This document shows, one piece after another, positions 1-8,742 of a DNA stretch of 64,000 nt. The number at the start of each line of letters is the position of its first letter. Position 1 is the first letter of the stretch. The position numbers and the translations under genes are program-made. This DNA is from Anabaena cylindrica PCC 7122. GTDB taxonomy: Bacteria; Cyanobacteriota; Cyanobacteriia; Cyanobacteriales; Nostocaceae. The stretch covers positions 3,352,001 through 3,416,000 of the forward strand of contig NC_019771.1 of the NCBI RefSeq assembly GCF_000317695.1, written 5' to 3'. Under the pieces are notes generated by a model that was not told the origin of the DNA, made no database searches, and worked only from the letters and a program-made list of their open reading frames with translations.

Positions 1-1408
1 AGATAAACCTAGCAGCTTGTGCCGCTAATTCCAGATAATTTGGTTGTTGGAAAACCTCAGCAGCCCTAGCCAAACCAGAAATCATCAAGCTATTCCAGGC
101 TACAATCATCTTAGTATCAGTCACCGCCGGAATCCGACCAGGCCAGTTAGTCTTTTTCGCTTCCTGATTATCTCGTGCCGGCGGAAAATTTGACAGTGAC
201 TCAGGTGTAGCACCATAACGAGCCGTAAACAACTTACTCAAAGCAATTTCCAGCGTTTGGCTTAATTCCCCTGGGTGTGACCTTTGTAAAACAATCTGTC
301 CTTCAAAATTCCCGTTAGCAGTAACAGCAAACTGTTGTTGTAATTCGTTTAGCTCTTCAGTCGTTAACAGTTGTTGCAATTCCCTGTAACTCCAGACATA
401 AAAAGCACCTTCTTCCGGTTCTATAGCTGTGGAATTAATGAAGCTATCAGCATCTTGAGCCGCATAAAAGTACCCACCCTGTGCAGTCATTTCCCGTTGT
501 AACCATTTTACAGTTCCAGCCACAGCCCTCTCAAAAGCCGGTTCCTGTATTCCTCCACTCCACAAATTCGCTAGATATTCGATAATTTGACCATTATCAT
601 AGAGCATCTTTTCAAAATGGGGGACAGTCCAAGTGGGGTCAACAGTGTAACGATGAAAACCACCACCCACATGATCATAAATACCACCCAAAGCTAAATC
701 TAGTCCCCGCTGAGTACAAACTTGCTGTCCATCATATTGAAATTGATAATTAAACCGAGTTCCGCGCAATGCAAATTCAGCATAGGGGATCATTGGAAAA
801 CTATTACCAACCTGCTTAGAAGTGATGATCCCCGTGCAAGTTTCCCAACCTTTCTGCAATAATTGATTATCTGCAACTTCCTGATTAGTAACCTTTTGCA
901 TTACCGCAGATGTCAGCAAAGCCTCAACAATTAACGCTTTGCGTTGGCGTAACTCTTCTTTTTCTGTATCGTAGTAACGGCGCAGAGCTTCCAAAACCTG
1001 TAAAAATCCAGGACGACCATAACGGGGATCTACAGGAAAGTAAGTTCCAGCGTAAAACGGGACTAAATCATCTGCCGCCAGAAAAACATTTAACGGCCAA
1101 CCCCCCTGACCACTCATGAATTGCAACGTCTGCATATAGATACTATCAAGGTCAGGTCTTTCTTCCCTATCTACTTTGATAGGTAGAAAGTTGGTATTCA
1201 TATATTGAGCAATTTCTAAATCAGAAAACGCTTCCCCTTCCATCACAGTACACCAGTGGCAACTAGAATAACCAATGGAGAGAAAAATCGGTTTATTTTG
1301 CACCCTTGCAGTTTCCAGTGCTTCATCACACCAAGGCCACCAATCAATCGGGTTTTCGGCGTGTTTGCGGAGATAAAGGCTTTTCTCTTCAGCAAGGCGA
1401 TTAGTCAT
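1..1408 (-). CDS. Thioredoxin-domain protein of the DUF255/YyaL (SPATA20-like) family, partial
   Basis: The reading frame starts at 1408 and runs off the left edge, so about 469 N-terminal codons are present; family members are usually near 680 residues, so roughly the last 200 are missing. The N-terminus carries the family hallmarks: a conserved 'AENPIDWWPW' stretch, 'SIGYSSCHWCTVM' (a thioredoxin-like CxxC: Cys-His-Trp-Cys) and 'IKVDREERPDL'. The remainder matches the glycosidase-like (alpha/alpha toroid) half in these proteins. The family is widespread, but its biochemical role is not settled; redox or sugar-processing functions have been suggested from the fold only. The gene stands alone, and STRR heptamers lie immediately upstream. 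Confidence 0.9.
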   Translation of the reverse strand, partial: MTNRLAEEKSLYLRKHAENPIDWWPWCDEALETARVQNKPIFLSIGYSSCHWCTVMEGEAFSDLEIAQYMNTNFLPIKVDREERPDLDSIYMQTLQFMSGQGGWPLNVFLAADDLVPFYAGTYFPVDPRYGRPGFLQVLEALRRYYDTEKEELRQRKALIVEALLTSAVMQKVTNQEVADNQLLQKGWETCTGIITSKQVGNSFPMIPYAEFALRGTRFNYQFQYDGQQVCTQRGLDLALGGIYDHVGGGFHRYTVDPTWTVPHFEKMLYDNGQIIEYLANLWSGGIQEPAFERAVAGTVKWLQREMTAQGGYFYAAQDADSFINSTAIEPEEGAFYVWSYRELQQLLTTEELNELQQQFAVTANGNFEGQIVLQRSHPGELSQTLEIALSKLFTARYGATPESLSNFPPARDNQEAKKTNWPGRIPAVTDTKMIVAWNSLMISGLARAAEVFQQPNYLELAAQAARFI

Positions 1409-1446
1409 GATCAAAGCATCTGCACTTTTATCACCAGTCTAGCCTA

Positions 1447-1486
1447 GGGACTGGTGATTGGGGACTGGGGATTGGAGATTGGAGAG
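1447..1486. repeat. STRR heptanucleotide tandem repeat (GGGGATT/GGTGATT type)
   Basis: Consecutive 7-base units of the form GGGGACT, GGTGATT, GGGGATT, GGAGATT. This degenerate heptamer class is typical of heterocystous cyanobacteria and recurs at 12270 and 22155. Confidence 0.8.
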
Positions 1487-1530
1487 ACTGCATTTATGTT
1501 TCTTCTGCGCCCTGCCTCCGTCCTAGCTCT

Positions 1531-1686
1531 TTACTTGAAAAAGTGAATCGTTGAACCGATAACAGCCGGTGGTATTTCTGTGACAGGTGATATAGTCTTT
1601 CGAGGAATTTGAGTACTAGCGTTTAGTCCAGCAATCAGATGCAGTAAAAAGGTGATTAAAGCAGCTTGTATAAATCTTTCTAGCAT
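1531..1686 (-). CDS. Small hydrophobic hypothetical protein (51 aa)
   Basis: The start at 1686 (MLERFIQAAL...) is preferred because a purine-rich AGAGAGAGAAG lies just upstream; a longer form starting at 1716 lacks this. The N-terminal half is a hydrophobic helix ('ALITFLLHLIAGL') consistent with a membrane anchor or signal-like segment, followed by a short polar tail. I do not recognise a named family. It stands alone between the DUF255 gene and clpP, on the opposite strand to clpP. It could be a spurious ORF. Confidence 0.4.
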   Translation of the reverse strand: MLERFIQAALITFLLHLIAGLNASTQIPRKTISPVTEIPPAVIGSTIHFFK

Positions 1687-1716
1687 AGTACTTCTCTCTC
1701 TCTTGATGAATAGCAT

Positions 1717-2197
1717 TTCAAGTAAGATTGGTTATTCTAAATACACCTCTTACTCCCGGTTTACCGGATTTGCTAAATATGTCCGGATAATTAACCAAAA
1801 AAAATGTGAAAAAATGTGAAAAAAGTTACTAACACCTGAAAAATAATTTCAACTAATCTGCGATCGCCAAATGAAAACAAAGCAGTGGAATAAGTTACAT
1901 AGTTAAGGTGCAGTGTACAAAGGGCAGAACAGGACCTAATTTTCCTTTCATCTGGCTTCTTTTCAACTCACCATACCCACTTAGACACCTATCACCATCA
2001 AAAAGTGCCTGAGAAATTTTTGATTTGAGATATCTGATTGTAGACTGACCTTTCAGCCGAATCCGCTTGCTGAGAACCGATTAGGAAGTAAAAATTTTTG
2101 ATTTATGAAGATTTTGCCAAAGGTTAATTTAGCCGTATCAACACAAATAGCCTTTGTCGTCGATAGAATAAATGACAAATAGCTACAAATACGCTCA
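1717..2197. other. Intergenic region upstream of clpP
   Basis: About 480 bases with no convincing gene. It includes a short direct repeat of AAAAAATGTG near 1798-1822 and AT-rich sequence suitable for the clpP promoter. No clear operator or RNA element was seen. Confidence 0.5.
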
Positions 2198-2803
2198 ATG
2201 ATTCCAATCGTTATTGAACAATCGGGTCGCGGCGAACGCGCCTTTGATATCTACTCACGGCTGTTACGTGAGCGCATTATCTTTTTAGGTCAACAGGTTG
2301 ATAGCAGTCTTGCTAACTTGATTGTTGCCCAATTGTTGTTCTTAGATTCTGAAGACCCGGAGAAAGACATTTATATGTACATAAATTCTCCCGGTGGTTC
2401 GGTAACGGCAGGGATGGGGATTTTTGACACCATGAAGCACATCCGCCCTGATGTTTGTACTATTTGTACCGGACTTGCCGCAAGTATGGGTGCTTTTCTT
2501 CTCAGTGCTGGTGCTAAGGGTAAACGGATGAGTTTACCCCATTCACGAATTATGATTCATCAACCTCTAGGTGGCGCTCAAGGACAAGCGACTGATATTG
2601 AAATTCAGGCGCGGGAAATTTTATACCACAAAAAACGGTTGAATGATTATTTAGCTGAACACACAGGTCAGCCGATTGAACGCATTGCTGAGGATACTGA
2701 ACGTGACTTTTTCATGTCTCCAGAGGAAGCCCAGGAATACGGTTTAATTGACCAAGTGATTGACCGTCACGCCGTCGGTATTCGTCCAATGGCTGTGGTG
2801 TAG
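2198..2803 (+). CDS. clpP: ATP-dependent Clp protease proteolytic subunit ClpP
   Basis: 201 residues, normal for ClpP. The serine protease core is intact: Ser in 'GLAASMGA', His in 'MIHQP' and the downstream Asp region; the oxyanion segment 'SPGGSVTAG' is present. It forms the heptameric peptidase that degrades unfolded proteins delivered by ClpC/ClpX in the cytoplasm. Cyanobacteria carry several clpP/clpR paralogues; the intact triad makes this a catalytic ClpP rather than ClpR. No clpX or paralogue is adjacent, so it is probably monocistronic. The stop codon TAG runs directly into a heptamer tandem repeat, so the 3' UTR is repetitive. Confidence 0.96.
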   Translation: MIPIVIEQSGRGERAFDIYSRLLRERIIFLGQQVDSSLANLIVAQLLFLDSEDPEKDIYMYINSPGGSVTAGMGIFDTMKHIRPDVCTICTGLAASMGAFLLSAGAKGKRMSLPHSRIMIHQPLGGAQGQATDIEIQAREILYHKKRLNDYLAEHTGQPIERIAEDTERDFFMSPEEAQEYGLIDQVIDRHAVGIRPMAVV

Positions 2804-2929
2804 GTGACAGGTGACAGGTAACAGGTGACAGGTGACAGGTGACAGGTGACAGGTGACAGGTGACAGGTGACAGGTGACAGGGGACAGGTGACAGGTGACA
2901 GGTGACAGGGGACAGGTGACAGGTGACAG
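2802..2929. repeat. STRR tandem heptamer (AGGTGAC)n
   Basis: About 18 nearly perfect copies of the 7-mer AGGTGAC (variants AGGGGAC, AGGTAAC). The array starts inside the clpP stop codon. The minus-strand ORF across it (repeating 'CHLSPVT') is an artefact of the repeat. Confidence 0.93.
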
Positions 2930-2970
2930 TGAGGAGGAAAGGGAGTAGGTAGCAAGGGGGAAAACTCTTC

Positions 2971-3078
2971 TTCTGACTTCTGACTTCTGACTCCTGACTT
3001 CTGACTCCTGAACTCCTGAAATCCTGAAATCCTGAAATCCTGAACTCCTGAACTCCTGACTCCTGACTCCTGACTCCT
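2971..3078. repeat. STRR tandem repeat (CCTGACT / CCTGAACT / CCTGAAAT)
   Basis: 7- and 8-base units such as CTCCTGA, CTTCTGA and AATCCTGA in tandem. The unit is the reverse complement of the large AGTCAGG array at 21196-21533, so the two arrays form inverted repeats about 18 kb apart. Confidence 0.9.
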
Positions 3079-3079
3079 T

Positions 3080-3910
3080 TTAAAACCCCGCAATAGGATC
3101 TGGCTGAGATTTAAGGTAGTTGAGAAAATCTAGTAACTCTTCTTCACTGAGTAAAGAACGTCCTAACTTACCGTAGGTTTTTTTGAGATATTCTCGCCCT
3201 TGTTCTTTCGTCCAGGCTAATCGTTCTATTTGTACATCTGTTTGAGCAATAACATCAGATAAATTAACTGGTTCATTTTTCTTCTTCCTGGTTCCTATCC
3301 CTGATGGAAAACCAATATCTTCTGGGGAAGAATAATTGCGTGGTGTAAAGGGTGTGACGTTACTAGCAGTGATTTTTGGTAAAGATTGATATTCAGGTTC
3401 TGGACTAAATGACATCTCCAGTTTTTCTGCTGCGGTATCCAGTTGTTCTCCTTTGGTGACACTTCCCGAAGTTTCTTGAGTTAAGAGTTGGTCGTAAATA
3501 TCACTTGTGTTGTTGTATTCGATCGCAGGAGGTGAAGATATTTCTGTATTTTTAGTCATTGGCCATTGATTACTGGCAACCTCCTGGGAGGTGGGGACAG
3601 ACTCACGTAAAGCAGTTGTGGTATTTGTAGTATTTACAGTTGTTTTGACTGGAATTGGGGAAATAGGTTTTGGGGAAAACGCTACTCTTCCCTCTCCCTC
3701 TGTCTCATTTGTGATTCCTAAAACCATGAATGCCCTATTTCTGGCCTGGTCTTCAGCGGCTTCTACGGTTTCTGCTGCTGCCATTCCAGTGGCGCGGGTA
3801 ACGCCTTCAATTTGTAGGCTAACTCGGACGATATATTTTCCTTGGAAAATTTGTACTAATTCCGAAATAATGCTGCCATTGGGATACAAGCTCTGAAATT
3901 GAGCCAACAT
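3080..3910 (-). CDS. Conserved cyanobacterial hypothetical protein (276 aa)
   Basis: An N-terminal domain of about 70 residues ('FQGKYIVRVSLQIEGVTRATGMAAAETVEAAEDQARNRA', cited by its motif 'EAAEDQARNRA') looks like a small alpha/beta fold related to RNA- or DNA-binding/recombination mediator domains; a long low-complexity Ser/Thr/Pro linker follows; and the last ~60 residues ('WTKEQGREYLKKTYGKLGR') form a conserved helical tail. The layout of a folded head, disordered linker and helical tail resembles single-strand annealing or Rad52-like accessory proteins, but this is inference and I assign no function. Start 3910 has a GGTGG purine stretch 9 bases upstream; an alternative ATG lies at 3925. 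It faces clpP convergently across repeats. Confidence 0.75.
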   Translation of the reverse strand: MLAQFQSLYPNGSIISELVQIFQGKYIVRVSLQIEGVTRATGMAAAETVEAAEDQARNRAFMVLGITNETEGEGRVAFSPKPISPIPVKTTVNTTNTTTALRESVPTSQEVASNQWPMTKNTEISSPPAIEYNNTSDIYDQLLTQETSGSVTKGEQLDTAAEKLEMSFSPEPEYQSLPKITASNVTPFTPRNYSSPEDIGFPSGIGTRKKKNEPVNLSDVIAQTDVQIERLAWTKEQGREYLKKTYGKLGRSLLSEEELLDFLNYLKSQPDPIAGF

Positions 3911-3925
3911 AATCATGCCACCCAT

Positions 3926-4379
3926 CTAAATATGTTTAACTTTAGTTGTACTTGTAAGATTTCCAGGTACTTTTCACGCTATGATCGTTTGTCACGATTG
4001 TAGCAGTAGCTGTTTTTTGCAAAAATTTTTAGCTACTGTTGACTAAATCAGGGTGTTCTTCCTTTCAATGCTATACTAATTACCCAATTCGATATCTAGA
4101 AGTATTTTGTGGAAGTGCGCTCTAAATCTACAATAATAAAGATAAGGTTCGCCCTCATTGCAATTCACAACTGCTTACCTGATTGTTACCGATTCTACAG
4201 ATGGTAAAGTTGGGTTAATAGGCAGTTTCTCTCAGTTAAATTTCAGATGATCATGGCGTGAAATTACCTTTAATCTAGACAATCAAACACCTGTGCCTTC
4301 CCTGGATACCTGCTTTTGGGTAACATCGAGAGTTGTGTAAATCAAACCTCTCAACAACCCATGGTGTAATTTACCTGGT
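3926..4379. other. Intergenic region, possible leader of the downstream RNA element
   Basis: No ORF of note. It contains an inverted-repeat rich stretch around 4320-4380 (GAGAGTTGT against CTCTCAACAAC) that may belong to the structured element that follows. The short segment just upstream of 3925 must hold the promoter of the minus-strand gene. Confidence 0.4.
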
Positions 4380-4745
4380 GAGGCCAAGTCGAATATCAGG
4401 AGTGCCTTGTTAAGATTGGTTAGTTGAAGAAAGTTTCACCCAGGTGAATTCTGAGAGTATCGTGCAGTGAGAAGTCCGAGCAGAGTCTTACTCTGACAGG
4501 AACTTTGGCAGCCTTAGCTTACTTCTTTGCAGGAGTACGGGCAATTCGTTTGTAGCAAGTGTCTGTAAGCCGTGAGGGTATACAGGGAAGAACCAGATTA
4601 AACACCGGACACTTTAACGCCAATCACAGGACAGTTGCTACAACGGGGGGAAACTCCTGAAATGTAGCGGCTCCTCAAGTTGGGAAACTCTCCCATAGTG
4701 CTGGTTCCTGAACGGGGGGGAACCCCTGCACGCAGGTGTCCTCAA
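4380..4745 (+). ncRNA. Structured RNA candidate, HEARO / omega-RNA-like
   Basis: The segment has many perfect short helices: CAGAGT/ACTCTG (4481-4486/4490-4495), AGAAGT/ACTTCT (4470-4475/4521-4526) enclosing it, AAGTGTC/GACACTT (4557-4563/4608-4614), GCTACA/TGTAGC (4637-4642/4663-4668), TGGGA/TCCCA (4681-4685/4691-4695), GGTTCC/GGAACC (4703-4708/4719-4724), CCTGC/GCAGG (4725-4729/4732-4736). Unpaired GGAAAC/GGAAC motifs recur. Size, G-rich 3' hairpins and a GTGA just before 'GAAGTCCGAG' are reminiscent of cyanobacterial HEARO RNAs (the RNA of IscB-type OMEGA systems), which insert after ATGA/GTGA. No IscB/HNH ORF follows; zam begins 34 bases downstream, so it could instead be a zam leader. 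The assignment rests on memory and structure only. Confidence 0.42.
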
Positions 4746-4779
4746 AAAATGATGTTTTGACCAAAGGTCGGTTCACTGC

Positions 4780-7128
4780 ATGGAATTTTCAATCGCTACA
4801 CTTCTTGCCAATTTCACGGATGATAAATTGGTAGCTCGTAAGGTTTTGGAAAAGAAACTGGGTTGTGAGGATGAAGACAGTTTAGAAAAACTTCACATTG
4901 CTTTGGAGGTGCTAGAAAAAATTGGGTTGTTGGTCAAGGAACGGGGTAAGTATCGTCGTGTATCGGAAGAGGGGCTAATTGAAGCTAAACTCCGTTGCTC
5001 TAGTAAAGGCTTTTGCTTTGCTATTCAAGATGTGGAAGGCTCTGAGGATATTTATATCCGTGAAAGCTATCTGAGTAATGCCTGGAATGGCGATCGCGTT
5101 TTGGTCAGAGTTCTCAAGGAAGGTAGTCGCCGACGTTCTCCTGAAGGTGAGGTAAAGCTGATTCTGGAGCGTTCCAATCACACTTTACTAGCACGGATTA
5201 AACAAGTAGAAGGGGGGTTCCGTGCTGTTCCTTTAGACGATCGCTTGCTGTTTGAATTGAAACTGCTTACAAACGGCTTGAAATTGGCTGAAGCTATAGA
5301 CCACCTAGCCCATGTAGAAGTCTTGCGTTATCCTCTGGCTCAGTATCCACCTTTGGGTCGGGTTGTACAAATCCTTGGTAGTGATGCGGAAGCTGCTGCT
5401 GATATAGATTTGGTAACTTGTAAGCATGATTTATCACGTACTTTCTCGGATAATATCCTGGATGCAGCAGCTAAGTTGCCCAAAAAGTTACTGAAAGCAG
5501 ATTTAAAAAACCGCGTAGATTTACGTAGTTTGTTCACCATCACGATTGCGGGGGTAAATGGTGACGATAAAGTAGTAGAAAATGCCTTTAGCTTGGAAAA
5601 AACCCCAAGCGAACCTTGGCGATTGATGGTTCATATAACTGATTTATCTCACTACATTCAAGCTGATGAAGCCCTAGATAGGGAGGCACTCAAGCGGGGA
5701 CGGTCAGTTTATCTGGGAGAATTAATTTTGCCGATGTTGCCAGAAGCAGTGGCTGAACGCTGTTCTTTGGTATCGGGTAGCGATCGCCTAGCTCTCTCTT
5801 TTGTGATCACAATTGATCCCCAATCGGGAAAAGTGCTGGAGTGGGAAATTCAACCCAGCGTAATCAAAGTAGACACATCTGTAAGCAAACAACAAGCAGA
5901 AGCAATACTCAGCGGTGATGCACCCAAAATGTCTGCTGAGACTATCCAGATGTTACATGACCTAGCAACCCTAGCCAAAGCAGCTAAACAAGCTCGATTA
6001 TCTCGCGGGAGCTTGCAATTAAATCTGCCACCAAGCCAAAATCCTTACTATGATGAAGGCTTAATGGGCGCTGTGGTAGTTAATGAAGTACCCGTGCGAT
6101 CGCTCCTCTCAGAGTTAGTACTGTTGGTGAATGAACTAATAGCAGAACATCTCAACGCTTTGGGAGTTCCTGCCATTTGGCGAGTCCAAGGCACACCTGA
6201 TCCTGAAGATGTTCAGGAAATGCTCAAACTAGCGATGAATTTGGGTGTGGAATTAACACTTGATCCAGAGTTAGACATTCAACCCCTCGATTATCAACAT
6301 TTAACTAGAGCTTTCGCTGAGTCACCATCTGAGCAAGTTCTCACCTACCTGTTACAGGATACCCTCAAGCCATCTGTATACAACACAACTAGAGGATTAC
6401 ACTTTGGTTTGGCTCTACCACAGTACGTCCACTTTAGCGCCCCCCTACGGCGTTACCCAGATTTACTGATGCAACGGGTATATCATGCCTTATTAGAATA
6501 CGGGCGCGATCGCCGCAACACCCGTGTCAAAGAGCGTGTCAACCTGCGCCATTCTTCCTCCCATGAAGAAATTAACTGGAACGTTCTCCCCCCAGAGTTA
6601 CAACAAGAACTCCAAAGCGACTTAACTAGAGTACTCGTCCAGATTAACGACAGAGAAAAAGAAGTCCAAGAAGCCGAAGCTGATTTAGCAGGACTACAAA
6701 AAGCCCAACTGATGAAACAGCGCATTGGTCAAGTATTTCCCGGTGTAATTACTGGGGTGCAATCCTACGGCTTCTTTGTCGAAATCGAAGTTCCCGCTAC
6801 AGAGTCAGAAATCGGCTCCCAGCTAAGTACACCCTTACGAGTAGAAGGACTAGTACACGTCAGTTCACTCAAAGATGATTGGTATGAATACCGAGCTAGA
6901 CAACAAGCTCTATTTGGCCGCAAAAATCGCGCTTCCTATAGATTAGGCGATCGTGTAGCCGTACAAGTTAAAAGTGTTGATTACTACCGCCAGCAAATTG
7001 ATTTAGTCACCGTTGGCCCCGATGGTGTAGTCAAAGGCTTGGGAATCAGCAATGAAGATACATCAGATATTTACTCACCAAACAACATGGAATCTTTTGA
7101 CTTAGATCCCTATAGTGAGGATGAGTAA
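4780..7128 (+). CDS. zam: Zam-type RNB-family protein (RNase II/R homologue with degenerate active site)
   Basis: 782 residues, the length of cyanobacterial Zam. Order: N-terminal winged-helix/cold-shock part (1-140), RNB domain (~250-580), helical linker, S1 domain (~650-750; 'GVITGVQSYGFFVEI'). RNB signatures such as 'VHITDLSHYI' and 'RGRSVYLGELILPMLPEA' are clear, but the catalytic Asp cluster (D-x5-D-x-DD in RNase II/R) reads 'TIAGVNGDDKVVENAF' (254-270), so most metal-binding Asp are lost. Zam was named for acetazolamide resistance in Synechocystis and has been described as a redox-responsive RNB-family protein needed for full photosynthesis. It probably binds RNA without normal RNase activity. 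ubiX follows 17 bases later, probably co-transcribed. Confidence 0.85.
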   Translation: MEFSIATLLANFTDDKLVARKVLEKKLGCEDEDSLEKLHIALEVLEKIGLLVKERGKYRRVSEEGLIEAKLRCSSKGFCFAIQDVEGSEDIYIRESYLSNAWNGDRVLVRVLKEGSRRRSPEGEVKLILERSNHTLLARIKQVEGGFRAVPLDDRLLFELKLLTNGLKLAEAIDHLAHVEVLRYPLAQYPPLGRVVQILGSDAEAAADIDLVTCKHDLSRTFSDNILDAAAKLPKKLLKADLKNRVDLRSLFTITIAGVNGDDKVVENAFSLEKTPSEPWRLMVHITDLSHYIQADEALDREALKRGRSVYLGELILPMLPEAVAERCSLVSGSDRLALSFVITIDPQSGKVLEWEIQPSVIKVDTSVSKQQAEAILSGDAPKMSAETIQMLHDLATLAKAAKQARLSRGSLQLNLPPSQNPYYDEGLMGAVVVNEVPVRSLLSELVLLVNELIAEHLNALGVPAIWRVQGTPDPEDVQEMLKLAMNLGVELTLDPELDIQPLDYQHLTRAFAESPSEQVLTYLLQDTLKPSVYNTTRGLHFGLALPQYVHFSAPLRRYPDLLMQRVYHALLEYGRDRRNTRVKERVNLRHSSSHEEINWNVLPPELQQELQSDLTRVLVQINDREKEVQEAEADLAGLQKAQLMKQRIGQVFPGVITGVQSYGFFVEIEVPATESEIGSQLSTPLRVEGLVHVSSLKDDWYEYRARQQALFGRKNRASYRLGDRVAVQVKSVDYYRQQIDLVTVGPDGVVKGLGISNEDTSDIYSPNNMESFDLDPYSEDE

Positions 7129-7145
7129 ATTCCCCGTATAAATTC

Positions 7146-7766
7146 GTGTCCAATAACATAAAACCACTTATTTTAGGCGTATCAGGCGCATCCGGCCTGA
7201 TTTACGCCGTTCGCGCTCTTAAATTTCTTCTGGAAGCAGAGTATAAAATTGAACTAGTTGCTTCAAAATCAACTTACATGGTTTGGCAAGCAGAGCAAGA
7301 TATCCGAATGCCGGCAGACCCTGAAGCACAAGAGCAATTCTGGCGAAAGCAAGCCGGAAATCCCCTATCTGGCCAACTCCGTTGTCATCCTTGGAGTGAT
7401 GTTGGTGCTGGTATCGCTAGTGGTTCCTTTAAAACTCTGGGAATGCTCATCATGCCATGTAGCATGAGTACAGTAGCTAAACTAGCAGTAGGTCTGAGTT
7501 CAGACCTACTCGAACGGGCAGCGGATGTGCAAATTAAAGAAGGACGTAAGTTGGTTATTGTCCCCAGGGAAACTCCCTTTAGCCTGATTCATCTACGGAA
7601 CTTAACAACCTTAGCAGAAACAGGAGTTAGAGTTGTTCCCGCTATTCCAGCTTGGTATCACAACCCTCAAACCATTGAAGACTTAGTTGATTTTGTCGTA
7701 GCTCGTGCCTTAGATCAACTAGATATCGACTGCATTCCCATTCAGCGTTGGCAAGGTCATCTTTAA
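7146..7766 (+). CDS. ubiX: Flavin prenyltransferase UbiX
   Basis: 206 residues, GTG start just downstream of zam. The N-terminal 'LGVSGASGLIYA' is the UbiX FMN/phosphate-binding motif, with 'IMPCSMSTVAKLAVGLSSDLLERAADV' positions typical of the dodecameric flavoprotein family and 'RETPFSLIHLRNL' near the C-terminus. It prenylates FMN with dimethylallyl phosphate to give the prFMN cofactor used by UbiD-type decarboxylases, here probably for plastoquinone/quinone biosynthesis. The UbiD partner is not in this window. Confidence 0.95.
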   Translation: MSNNIKPLILGVSGASGLIYAVRALKFLLEAEYKIELVASKSTYMVWQAEQDIRMPADPEAQEQFWRKQAGNPLSGQLRCHPWSDVGAGIASGSFKTLGMLIMPCSMSTVAKLAVGLSSDLLERAADVQIKEGRKLVIVPRETPFSLIHLRNLTTLAETGVRVVPAIPAWYHNPQTIEDLVDFVVARALDQLDIDCIPIQRWQGHL

Positions 7767-7767
7767 A

Positions 7768-7844
7768 TTAGGAGACTGAGGACTGAGGAGATGGGAGATG
7801 ATAAGTATAACCACTGATAACTGATAATTAATAACTGAATTAAA
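7768..7844. repeat. Degenerate STRR heptamers between ubiX and the LapA-like gene
   Basis: GGAGACTGAGGACTGAGGAGATGG followed by CACTGATAACTGATAATTAATAACTGA: short runs of 7- and 9-base units, degenerate compared with the other arrays. Confidence 0.55.
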
Positions 7845-8513
7845 ATGGCTGTAATTCGCTTAATTTTGTTGGTGGTGGTGCTGGGAGGACTAACACTGTT
7901 GTTAGTTCAAAACTTGTCTCCTACCCTCCCGCTAGTATTTTTAGGTATGCGGACTCAACCATTACCACTGGCTTTATGGGTTTTATTGAGTATAGCCGCT
8001 GGTGCTTTTACATCTTTGTTAATTGCTGCCTTGTTTAAAATTGCTAATTATGTATCGGCTCAACAGGCACCAAAAACTTCATTTACATCAAATGCAGCAC
8101 CACCCCGTGTGAAGACAACTACTAGTAAGAAAACTACACAGCCTACTAGCAGTCCAAAGATGCCAGTGAATCCAACCGAGTACACTACCAGTAACGACTT
8201 TGATGATTGGGAGACAGACCCTAATCAAGGTGATGATTGGGATTATCAAGAATCACGACGCACTTCAAGCCCGAAAACCTACGAAAATCAACAAGTACCT
8301 AAAAATGCTTCCCCATCTGACTCGGTTTACTCCTACAGTTCCCAAGAACCTAAAAACACTGGTGTGGGAAAAACTGAATCTATTTACGACGCTGATTACC
8401 GGGTAATTATCCCTCCTTATCAACCATCAACTACTAATCAAACAGATGATGATGATTGGGATTTTTTTGAAGACGAGGATTTAGATGATGAAAATAAACC
8501 CCCCCGTCAGTAA
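7845..8513 (+). CDS. LapA/DUF1049-domain membrane protein with acidic tail
   Basis: 222 residues. Two N-terminal membrane helices ('LILLVVVLGGLTLLLVQN', then 'PLALWVLLSIAAGAFTSLLIAALF') match the LapA (lipopolysaccharide assembly protein A, DUF1049) domain. After residue ~75 the protein is low-complexity, rich in Thr/Ser/Pro, then acidic and aromatic ('DDDDWDFFEDEDLDDE'). The tail is probably disordered and cytoplasmic. In E. coli LapA/LapB regulate LPS synthesis; in cyanobacteria the domain is common but its role is not defined. It meets the next gene convergently. Confidence 0.8.
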   Translation: MAVIRLILLVVVLGGLTLLLVQNLSPTLPLVFLGMRTQPLPLALWVLLSIAAGAFTSLLIAALFKIANYVSAQQAPKTSFTSNAAPPRVKTTTSKKTTQPTSSPKMPVNPTEYTTSNDFDDWETDPNQGDDWDYQESRRTSSPKTYENQQVPKNASPSDSVYSYSSQEPKNTGVGKTESIYDADYRVIIPPYQPSTTNQTDDDDWDFFEDEDLDDENKPPRQ

Positions 8514-8520
8514 CTTGAGT

Positions 8521-8724
8521 TTATTTTATGACACACTGTTTTCTTGATTCTCGTGACTCTTGCTTGATTTGACCCGTCATCGCAGCTTCCTGTAAAGCCA
8601 TAAAGGCATTCAAATCTTCAAAGTCATACTGACTAGTTAAAAGTTCTCTGAGTTGGTTTTCTGCTTGCAACGTTAAATATCCAGTTGCTAAAGCCGTTTG
8701 CACAACGTCTCTAATTCGAGTCAT
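8521..8724 (-). CDS. Small conserved cyanobacterial protein (67 aa)
   Basis: The start at 8724 (MTRIRDVV...) is preferred: GGGGTG lies about 8 bases upstream, better than the ATG at 8742. The sequence 'ATGYLTLQAENQLRELL' and 'YDFEDLNAFMALQEAAMTG' is a pattern I recognise from many Nostocales small hypothetical proteins. It is predicted all-helical and soluble. Function unknown. Its stop lies 7 bases from the end of the LapA-like gene, tail to tail. Confidence 0.75.
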   Translation of the reverse strand: MTRIRDVVQTALATGYLTLQAENQLRELLTSQYDFEDLNAFMALQEAAMTGQIKQESRESRKQCVIK

Positions 8725-8742
8725 AGCTGACACCCCATGCAT

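Noticed and set aside
2802..3078. Possible CRISPR array
   Set aside because: Units are 7-8 bases directly adjacent with no unique spacers; no cas genes nearby.
2767..3093. 108-aa minus-strand ORF
   Set aside because: Translation of the AGGTGAC and CCTGACT repeats; no independent protein signal.
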